This document shows positions 1 through 4,855 of a stretch of 5,487 nucleotides of DNA, piece after piece. The notes under the pieces are model-generated. The model searched no databases and had not been told where the DNA came from. It saw nothing but the letters and a program-made list of their open reading frames with translations. Source of the stretch: JAVEVH01 sp034005145. Its GTDB lineage: Bacteria; Patescibacteriota; Dojkabacteria; SC72. The DNA is taken from NCBI GenBank assembly GCA_034005145.1, contig JAVEVH010000047.1, forward strand, positions 1 through 5,487, read 5' to 3'. The number at the start of each line of letters is the position of its first letter. The first letter of the stretch is position 1. The position numbers and the translations under genes are program-made.

Positions 1-639
1 ACAGATGCTGTACAAGCAGTAGGAAATCTTCCAATAGATGTAGAGGATTTAAATATAGATTTACTCTCACTTTCAGGTCATAAGATAAATGGACCTAAGG
101 GAGTAGGAGCTTTGTATATTAGAAAAGGAGTAAATATCTCTAATATACTACACGGTGGTGGACAAGAAATGAGAAGAAGAGCAGGTACTGAGAATGTAGC
201 AGGTATAGTAGGGTTAGGAAAAGCAATAGAGGTTAATACTAAAGATATAGAGAAGAAGAGTAAGTATTTAATAGAGTTAAGAGATTACTTCATAGAAAGA
301 ATTCTTAAAACAGTACCAGATACAATATTAAATGGAGATCCTAAATTAAGATTACCTGGTAATATTAATGTCTGTTTTAAATATATAGAGGGAGAGTCAA
401 TACTACTAATGCTAGATATAAAGGGTATATGTGCCTCTAGTGGCTCTGCATGTACCTCAGGCTCCCTAGAGCCATCTCATGTACTCCTTGCTCTAGGATT
501 ACCTCATGAGATTGCACACGGTTCTTTAAGATTAACTCTAAGTGAGGAAAATACTAAAGATGATATGGATTATGTATTAGAAACCATACCTCCAATCATT
601 GAAAAATTAAGAGCTATGTCACCTTTAATTAAAAAATAG
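1..639 (+). CDS. iscS: Cysteine desulfurase IscS/NifS, 3' part (5' end outside window)
   Basis: This PLP-dependent enzyme takes sulfur from L-cysteine as a protein-bound persulfide and passes it to Fe-S scaffolds and tRNA thiolases in the cytoplasm. The frame is open from base 1, so about 180 N-terminal residues are missing and 212 are visible. The fragment starts at TDAVQ, matching the conserved Asp and Gln that contact PLP. The PLP lysine is K28 in SGHK, followed by the family block GPKGVGALY, then HGGGQE and RRRAGTEN. The active-site loop SSGSACTS carries the persulfide cysteine C151 and continues into LEPSHVLLALG. This long loop marks a group I (IscS/NifS) enzyme rather than SufS. The protein ends at SPLIKK, shorter than the E. 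coli IscS tail, which helps dock IscU there. The stop is TAG, the only TAG stop in the window. iscU follows after 6 nt, so the two are probably cotranscribed. An apparent TTG start at 112 is internal and should be ignored. Confidence 0.95.
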   Translation, partial: TDAVQAVGNLPIDVEDLNIDLLSLSGHKINGPKGVGALYIRKGVNISNILHGGGQEMRRRAGTENVAGIVGLGKAIEVNTKDIEKKSKYLIELRDYFIERILKTVPDTILNGDPKLRLPGNINVCFKYIEGESILLMLDIKGICASSGSACTSGSLEPSHVLLALGLPHEIAHGSLRLTLSEENTKDDMDYVLETIPPIIEKLRAMSPLIKK

Positions 640-645
640 AAAACT

Positions 646-1023
646 ATGGAAGAATACAGTACAAAAGTAATGGATCATTTCTTTAATCCTAGGAACGTAG
701 GAACAATGGATGACGCAGATGGAATAGGGGAAGTAGGAAACCCTAGATGTGGAGATATAATGAGAATGTATATTAAGGTTAAAGATGACAAGATTACGGA
801 TATTAAATTTCAAACATTTGGATGTGGAGCAGCAGTAGCTACTAGTAGTATGGTAACAGAGTTAGTAAAAGGTAAGACATTAGATGAGGCACTTAAGATT
901 ACAAATAGGGAAGTTGCAGAAGCACTAGACGGATTACCTCCTGTTAAAATGCACTGCTCTAATCTAGCAGAATCTGGTATTAAAGCAGCAATAGATGATT
1001 ACAGAAAGAAGAATGAAAAGTAA
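646..1023 (+). CDS. iscU: Iron-sulfur cluster assembly scaffold IscU
   Basis: IscU is the scaffold on which Fe-S clusters are assembled from IscS-derived sulfur before transfer to target proteins. The 125-residue protein has the usual single-domain length. All three cluster-ligand cysteines are present: C35 in GNPRCGD, with the adjacent D37 that modulates cluster lability, C60 in FGCGAAVATSS, and C104 in KMHCSNLA. LPPVK (97-101) is the motif that in proteobacterial IscU binds the HscA chaperone. No hscA or hscB lies in this window, so a general DnaK could serve instead (inference). The N-terminal MEEYSTKVMDHFFNPRNVG is the standard start region and fixes ATG 646. No clear Shine-Dalgarno precedes it, and the 6-nt gap after iscS suggests translational coupling. 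The last 11 nt overlap mnmA. There is no NifU-like C-terminal domain. Confidence 0.95.
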   Translation: MEEYSTKVMDHFFNPRNVGTMDDADGIGEVGNPRCGDIMRMYIKVKDDKITDIKFQTFGCGAAVATSSMVTELVKGKTLDEALKITNREVAEALDGLPPVKMHCSNLAESGIKAAIDDYRKKNEK

Positions 1024-2068
1024 GGGAAAAGTATTACTAGGTATGAGTGGTGGAGTAGATAGCTCTGTCTCAGCATATATACTTAAACAGCAAGGGTATG
1101 AGGTAATAGGGTGTACAATGAAACTTTGGTTTGATGAAAACCATAATAAATATGTTTCCAATATTGAAGATGCTAAAAGAGTAGCTAATACTCTAGATAT
1201 TCCATTCCATATCTTTGATATGCAAGAAGATTTTAAAAAGTATGTAGTTAACTACTTCATATCAGAGTATGAATCTGGTAGAACCCCTAACCCATGTGTA
1301 GCTTGTAATAGGTATGTTAAGTTTGAAGGACTAATGGAAAAGGCAAAAGAGTTAGAAATAGATTACATAGCTACTGGTCATTACGCTGTAGTTGAGAAAG
1401 AGAATGATAGATATATATTAAAAAAGTCTAAAGATGACAGTAAGGATCAAACATACTTCCTTTATAACCTAACACAAGAACAATTAAGTAAGGCTGTATT
1501 TCCATTAGGTAGTTATAAAAAAACAGAAATAAGAGATATTGCTAAGCAGTTAGGATTTAATACCGCTAATAAACCAGATAGCCAAGAGGTCTGCTTTATA
1601 GAAAACAATAACCATTTTGAATTTGTAAACGCTTACTCTGATACTCCAACTCAAAAAGGTGAGATTGTAGATATACAGGGTAATGTCCTAGGTATTCATG
1701 AAGGTATTTCTAAATATACAATAGGACAAAGAAGAGGTTTAGGTGTAGTAACTGGCAAGCCTATGTTTGTAATAGATATTGATGGAGAGAGTAATAGAGT
1801 TATACTTGGTTCTAATGATGATTTATTAAAAAAAGAATTAATAGCTTCTAATTTAAATTGGGTATCTATCGACTCACTTAAAGATAAATTAGATGTAGAT
1901 ATAAAGATAAGGTCTACTGCTAAATTAGCAAAAGGAAAGATATCTACTATAGAGGAGAATAAAGTAAGAGTTATTTTTGATAAACCTCAAAGAGCAATAA
2001 CTAAGGGTCAATCAGTGGTATTTTACAAAGAGGATACTGTAGTAGGTGGTGGTATTATAGAAAGTTAA
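1013..2068 (+). CDS. mnmA: tRNA-specific 2-thiouridylase MnmA
   Basis: MnmA activates U34 of Glu, Gln and Lys tRNAs by adenylation and inserts sulfur to give s2U34, which supports accurate decoding. The 351-residue length is typical. The N-terminal PP-loop ATPase motif SGGVDSS is at 12-18. GRTPNPCVACNRYVKF (89-104) holds C95 and C98, TGHYA is at 121-125, DSQEVCFI (189-196) holds C194, and GQRRGLGV (238-245) opens the central and C-terminal beta domains. C98 and C194 align with the catalytic pair of E. coli MnmA (C102, C199). C95 adds a third cysteine, giving CxxC...C. An in-frame ATG at 995 would add six residues and a 29-nt overlap. ATG 1013 is preferred because MKSKGKVLLGMSGGVDSS is the usual family beginning and a purine-rich stretch (AGAAAGAAG, 1003-1011) sits just upstream. 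Sulfur probably comes directly from the neighbouring IscS, since no Tus relay genes are visible. Confidence 0.95.
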   Translation: MKSKGKVLLGMSGGVDSSVSAYILKQQGYEVIGCTMKLWFDENHNKYVSNIEDAKRVANTLDIPFHIFDMQEDFKKYVVNYFISEYESGRTPNPCVACNRYVKFEGLMEKAKELEIDYIATGHYAVVEKENDRYILKKSKDDSKDQTYFLYNLTQEQLSKAVFPLGSYKKTEIRDIAKQLGFNTANKPDSQEVCFIENNNHFEFVNAYSDTPTQKGEIVDIQGNVLGIHEGISKYTIGQRRGLGVVTGKPMFVIDIDGESNRVILGSNDDLLKKELIASNLNWVSIDSLKDKLDVDIKIRSTAKLAKGKISTIEENKVRVIFDKPQRAITKGQSVVFYKEDTVVGGGIIES

Positions 2069-2077
2069 TAAAAATAT

Positions 2078-2109
2078 TTGACATTTCATTTTAATATTGT
2101 GAATATATA
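2078..2109 (+). promoter_or_regulatory. Possible sigma-70-type promoter
   Basis: A perfect -35 hexamer TTGACA (2078-2083) lies 10 nt past the mnmA stop. The best -10 candidates downstream are GAATAT (17-nt spacer, 3 of 6 matches) and TATATA (2104-2109, 20-nt spacer, 4 of 6), so the match is imperfect. It is placed to drive the tandem paralog genes separately from the isc-mnmA operon. In DNA this AT-rich, -10-like hexamers arise easily by chance (TATAAG at 2117, TATATT at 2136), so the start point cannot be fixed. Confidence 0.35.
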
Positions 2110-2118
2110 AAGTTACTA

Positions 2119-2131
2119 TAAGTTAAACTTA
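2119..2131. promoter_or_regulatory. 13-bp palindrome, possible operator
   Basis: TAAGTT and AACTTA form a perfect inverted repeat around a single central A. It lies between the TTGACA box and the start codon at 2148, where a repressor could act or a weak hairpin could form in the leader. The arms are AT-rich, so chance is a real possibility. Confidence 0.3.
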
Positions 2132-2147
2132 GCTATATATTATTTTT

Positions 2148-2624
2148 ATGTCAGAAACACAGAAACTACATACTCTGTTAAGACTTTATGAAAATACCGT
2201 GGAGAGTAATAGAGAGGAAATAGATAAAGAAGACAGATATTTAGGTGTTTTCTATCCAATATTAGATCCAAGGGCAAAATTACCTCAGGATTTCCCTGAT
2301 ATCGAGAATTATGTTAAAAGGTTAGGGAAAAAGCCAAAACAGATAAGACATAATTTTGAAGATATGACTATTTCTTTTACCTCTGGAGAGGTTTTTTATG
2401 TTTTTGATTTAGAAGATTTTAGATACTATCCAAAGAGTTTAAGTCTAAAAGATCATAATCATTTTAATAAGATAGATGAAGTGATTACATTTGATCTTCT
2501 TAAAGATGAAGATATCTGCGAAAACAGTATAGATTGGGATACTCATTACCTTATTAATGATAAAAGAGTATTAAGAATTACTGTAAAAGATAATGATGTA
2601 GAAGATTATGGAGAGAGAGAATAA
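2148..2624 (+). CDS. Hypothetical soluble protein, tandem paralog A
   Basis: I do not recognise this 158-residue family. There is no signal peptide or membrane segment, and the protein is acidic (DEDICENSIDWDTH, DNDVEDYGERE) and probably cytoplasmic. It is homologous to the next gene. Shared blocks are TLLRLYE (9-15), PILDPR (37-42), NYVKRLG (54-60), TSGEVFYVF (78-86) and a C-terminal stretch (113-148) ending VLRITVKD. No catalytic motif stands out; the conserved DPR and GEV blocks are the best candidates for a functional surface. ATG 2148 has no Shine-Dalgarno. Instead, a -10-like TATATT ends 6 nt before it, an arrangement seen in leaderless genes. The 80-nt upstream gap with a TTGACA box and a palindrome suggests a new transcription unit. 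The last 17 nt overlap paralog B in another frame. Low-G+C codon use matches the neighbours, giving no sign of recent transfer. Confidence 0.82.
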   Translation: MSETQKLHTLLRLYENTVESNREEIDKEDRYLGVFYPILDPRAKLPQDFPDIENYVKRLGKKPKQIRHNFEDMTISFTSGEVFYVFDLEDFRYYPKSLSLKDHNHFNKIDEVITFDLLKDEDICENSIDWDTHYLINDKRVLRITVKDNDVEDYGERE

Positions 2625-3087
2625 TTACACTCTATTACAGGAGTATGAGTTTCGTTTAAGGGATAGAAAGCTATGGATTGCTGAGCCCTTAATAGATCCT
2701 CGTTTAATAATTCCTGTATGGCCTCAAAGAATTTCTAAATTTATAAAAAAGCTTGGAGGTGGTGCATTAGACATAGAACTTTCATCTGATAAATGTACCG
2801 TTATATTCCCTGGAGGAGAGGTAGTTTATTCATTTTACCCAAATATTACAAAGCTAATTCCTAATAATGTAACCCTATATGCAGCTACAGCAGAGCCAGG
2901 CAAAAGATCTCTAGGTACTAAATACTATGATACTAATATGTATTTTGACATTTTAGAAATAGATGAGTGCTCTAATATTAAAGTTGATGAAGAAACATAT
3001 TTCTATGCTCCAAACGATCATATATTAAGAGTTAGGATAGAGGATCCTAAAGAGATTGATTTGAAAAATTACTGGGTTAAACAGTAA
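2608..3087 (+). CDS. Hypothetical soluble protein, tandem paralog B
   Basis: This 159-residue protein of unknown function is a diverged duplicate of the upstream gene product. Matching blocks are TLLQEYE (8-14), PLIDPR (27-32), KFIKKLG (44-50), PGGEVVYSF (68-76) and the C-terminal segment 111-146, FDILEIDEC...EETYF...DHILRVRIED. Most of the difference lies in the middle (77-110), where the two proteins differ in length and sequence. No signal peptide, membrane helix or known catalytic motif is visible. ATG 2608 is the only methionine near the N-terminus, and starting there keeps the TLLxxYE block at the same distance from the N-terminus as in A, which supports it. Only a weak GAAG lies upstream. 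The 17-nt overlap implies translation coupled to A, so the two may be made together and could form a heteromer (inference). The half-MFS gene follows after 37 nt. Confidence 0.82.
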   Translation: MERENNYTLLQEYEFRLRDRKLWIAEPLIDPRLIIPVWPQRISKFIKKLGGGALDIELSSDKCTVIFPGGEVVYSFYPNITKLIPNNVTLYAATAEPGKRSLGTKYYDTNMYFDILEIDECSNIKVDEETYFYAPNDHILRVRIEDPKEIDLKNYWVKQ

Positions 3088-3097
3088 AGACAAAAAG

Positions 3098-3121
3098 TAA
3101 GATACCTGTTAATATATCTTA
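3098..3121 (+). repeat. Small inverted repeat just before the half-MFS gene
   Basis: TAAGATA (3098-3104) and TATCTTA (3115-3121) are perfect 7-bp complements around a 10-nt loop, ending 3 nt before the ATG at 3125. The stem is nearly all A-T and would be weak as RNA. It could be a protein-binding site, a start-codon-proximal hairpin or chance. Confidence 0.25.
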
Positions 3122-3157
3122 GATATGTTAAGAGAAATTGTTAAAAAGTTAACAGGT
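3104..3157 (+). repeat. 9-bp inverted repeat bracketing the half-MFS start codon
   Basis: ACCTGTTAA (3104-3112) and TTAACAGGT (3149-3157) are perfect 9-bp complements. The 36 nt between them include the start codon at 3125. Pairing would put the translation start inside a loop. The left arm is mostly the loop of the 3098-3121 repeat, so the two pairings would compete or form a pseudoknot. No riboswitch family is recognised. Confidence 0.3.
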
Positions 3158-3751
3158 TTTAATAGAATAGTTATATATTTAAGCCTTTCAGATGTATTCT
3201 CATGGGGTGCCTTTACTGTAATATCTATACTATCTGGTATATACCTATCAGATAAATTAGGTGTAGATACTCTAAAGTTTTTAGGAATAGGTACAAGTAT
3301 ATACTTCTTTACAAGAGCTGCATTTCAAATACCCATTGGTTTAATTACAGATAAATACAAAAAGGATAGAGACGAAATACTCATACTCTTTGTTGGTGTA
3401 TTACTAATGGGATTACCATATATTTTTTATCCCTATATAGAGACTCCACTACAATACTTCATACTACAGTTTATTTTTGGATTAGGAGTATCTCTTAATG
3501 TAACTAATTGGAGAAAACTTTTTGCTCTAAATATTGATGGTGGTAAGGAGGGTATACAGTACGGTATATATGATTTAATAATGAGTGTAAGTGCAGGATT
3601 ACTAAGTATAGTAGCAGGTACAATCGCTAATATGGGAGATCTATATTTTGATACAGTTATTTCTCTTGCTGGTGTCTTAATTATGCTTGGTAGTGTATGG
3701 GTTATTCTCATATACAAATATGAGGATAGGAAAAGTAAGAAATTGAAATAA
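3125..3751 (+). CDS. Half-size MFS-like membrane protein (six helices)
   Basis: This 208-residue inner-membrane protein resembles the N-terminal half of a major facilitator superfamily transporter. Six hydrophobic segments are visible at about 14-41, 52-74, 85-105, 109-127, 147-170 and 173-197. The loop after the second helix reads GLITDKYKKDRDE (72-84), resembling MFS motif A (GxxxDRxGRR) with Asp76 in the expected place. TM4 ends in GLGVSLNVTNWRKLF, a helix-to-loop pattern also common in MFS. Full MFS transporters have 12 helices and about 400 residues, and no second half follows: the frame stops at TAA and the next gene is a single-helix protein. It may work as a homodimer, pair with another half, or have a non-transport role (inference). 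The substrate cannot be read from the sequence. The start at 3125 has no Shine-Dalgarno and lies between inverted-repeat arms. Confidence 0.75.
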   Translation: MLREIVKKLTGFNRIVIYLSLSDVFSWGAFTVISILSGIYLSDKLGVDTLKFLGIGTSIYFFTRAAFQIPIGLITDKYKKDRDEILILFVGVLLMGLPYIFYPYIETPLQYFILQFIFGLGVSLNVTNWRKLFALNIDGGKEGIQYGIYDLIMSVSAGLLSIVAGTIANMGDLYFDTVISLAGVLIMLGSVWVILIYKYEDRKSKKLK

Positions 3752-3783
3752 GAGATCTATAAATTTTAATTAATCTAAAATAA

Positions 3784-4179
3784 ATGAATAAAAGAGTAAT
3801 ATTTTCAATAATACTATTACTAATAATTGGAATATTTATATATCTTTACCTTACTAAACCAGACCTATTTAAAAAGGTCGAAGATGTAGATAAAAGTAGT
3901 AGTATACAGACTACTGTTCAAAGTGATTTTAGATTAGAGAGTAAATATATTGGCAATAGTAAATGGGAATATACTGTAACAGGACAATTACCTAATCCCT
4001 GTTATACTGCAGTAGTAGATGCTCTAGTTGCAGAGAGTTACCCTGAACAAGTTACTATTACTGTTGTTACAAAGGAACCTGAACCTGATATGATGTGTGC
4101 ACAGGTTATACAAGACTTTAAATATAATGGGACATTCTCTGCAAGTGAGAAAGCTGAGATTAATCTTGCTGTAAAGTAA
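3784..4179 (+). CDS. Small membrane-anchored extracytoplasmic protein
   Basis: Function not recognised. The 131 residues begin MNKR and one strong hydrophobic helix (about 5-23), with the remaining ~105 residues predicted outside the membrane. A polar linker (24-45) leads to a compact domain rich in alternating beta-type sequence (WEYTVTGQLPNPCYTAVVDA, EQVTITVVTKE). It has only two cysteines, C73 and C105, which would suit a single disulfide outside the cell. The helix lacks a lipobox cysteine, so it is an uncleaved anchor or a signal peptide rather than a lipoprotein. The start at 3784 has no Shine-Dalgarno, but a TTGAAA (3743-3748) with TTTAAT 16 nt later is a weak promoter candidate in the short upstream gap. 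The last 20 nt overlap the 3' end of the convergent sortase gene. Together with the sortase and its substrate, this suggests a neighbourhood devoted to the cell envelope. Confidence 0.75.
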   Translation: MNKRVIFSIILLLIIGIFIYLYLTKPDLFKKVEDVDKSSSIQTTVQSDFRLESKYIGNSKWEYTVTGQLPNPCYTAVVDALVAESYPEQVTITVVTKEPEPDMMCAQVIQDFKYNGTFSASEKAEINLAVK

Positions 4180-4855
4180 CTACCCAACCTGATATAAGCC
4201 TCCTATCACCATCTCTTTCTAAACAGGTGGATATTATTAAATTAGCACCACTAGGTGTACTATTATCCTCTAATACCTTAGCATCCTTTGTCCATACTGC
4301 TTCCAATATAACCTCTCCTACCTTTATCTGAGTACCCTCTAGCTCATCATTAGAGTAGAGTAGGTGTAATAGGTCTCCAAAGAGATAATGTTTGTTAGCA
4401 AGGGATAGACCATTGTGTGTATGTAATTGATATATATTATCTCTTAGAAAAATAGGACCTCCTAATACAATATCCCTATTACCATCCAACTGTCTTTGCC
4501 ATTTATACTCATCAAGGAGTAACCCATTAAGAGTGTCTACCATATCCTGAGTATATCCTCCTAAGTATGTATATTTAAAATATATTTTCTTACCTTCCCA
4601 TCTCTTAGGTATTTGCCTATTTAATAGGGTAAAATCCACTAAATATGTACCATCCTTTTGAAAGGTTAACAGGTTTTCTAAAGGATTACCCTCTATCTCT
4701 TCCCCTTTATCTTCCCTTATGGGTGTTTGTAATACAGCATATACCTGTGTATTAACTTCTTCCTGTTTAGTATTTGGAATTAAGACAAATATTGTATAGA
4801 TAGCGGTACTAAGTGTAAGTACCGCTACCAATATATAAAAACTTTTTAATTTCAT
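4160..4855 (-). CDS. Divergent sortase (membrane-anchored transpeptidase)
   Basis: Sortases cut surface proteins at a C-terminal sorting motif through a thioester on cysteine and join them to the cell envelope. This 231-residue protein has an N-terminal membrane helix (about 5-27, one positive N-terminal cluster MKLK), placing the catalytic domain outside. The C-terminal half carries the family signature: IYQLHTHNG...YLFGDLLHLL (141-166) matches the histidine segment (usual form xxGHxxx...FxxLxxLxxGD), and LIISTCLERDGDRRLISGW (206-224) matches the TLxTC...R segment. Catalytic candidates are H147 (or H145), C211 and R219. The histidine context is unusual (HTHNG instead of AGH), so the match is diverged and the class is unassigned. 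ATG 4855 shares its A with the stop of the upstream surface-protein gene (TAATG), and an AGAGG stands only 2 nt before it. Coupled translation by a terminating ribosome is therefore likely. The upstream product is the obvious candidate substrate. Confidence 0.78.
   Translation of the reverse strand: MKLKSFYILVAVLTLSTAIYTIFVLIPNTKQEEVNTQVYAVLQTPIREDKGEEIEGNPLENLLTFQKDGTYLVDFTLLNRQIPKRWEGKKIYFKYTYLGGYTQDMVDTLNGLLLDEYKWQRQLDGNRDIVLGGPIFLRDNIYQLHTHNGLSLANKHYLFGDLLHLLYSNDELEGTQIKVGEVILEAVWTKDAKVLEDNSTPSGANLIISTCLERDGDRRLISGWVVTLQQD
4801..4827 (-). repeat. Perfect 10-bp hairpin inside the sortase coding start
   Basis: TAGCGGTACT (4801-4810) and AGTACCGCTA (4818-4827) are perfect complements around a 7-nt loop. 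Half the stem pairs are G-C, high for this region. It spans codons 10-19 of the sortase (VAVLTLSTAI, membrane helix), about 28-55 nt from the start codon. No U-run follows directly on either strand, so a standard terminator is unlikely. It could slow ribosomes on the sortase message or be chance. Confidence 0.5.

Noticed and set aside
446..479. TGGCTCT/AGAGCCA inverted repeat in iscS
   Set aside because: Falls in codons for the conserved active-site cysteine loop, where protein constraint explains the bases.
112..639. Independent short gene starting at TTG 112
   Set aside because: The frame is open to base 1 and the upstream residues (TDAVQ...SGHK...GPKGVGAL) are conserved cysteine desulfurase sequence, so it is the tail of iscS.
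995..1012. Earlier MnmA start at ATG 995
   Set aside because: It adds MITERR, not typical of the family, and lengthens the overlap with iscU. ATG 1013 has a purine-rich stretch just upstream and gives the usual N-terminus.
625..1161. Minus-strand frames opposite iscU and the start of mnmA
   Set aside because: They lie antisense to well-conserved genes and encode no recognisable protein.
3433..3717. Minus-strand frame opposite the half-MFS gene
   Set aside because: Antisense shadow of a membrane-protein gene with no coding features of its own.
3763..3781. ATTTTA/TAAAAT inverted repeat before the 3784 start
   Set aside because: Only 6 bp, all A-T, which is expected by chance in such sequence and too weak for a terminator.
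3148..4677. 13-nt repeat GTTAACAGGTTTT at 3148-3160 and 4665-4677
   Set aside because: One shared 13-mer in an AT-rich 5.5-kb window is compatible with chance, and the copies lie inside unrelated genes.
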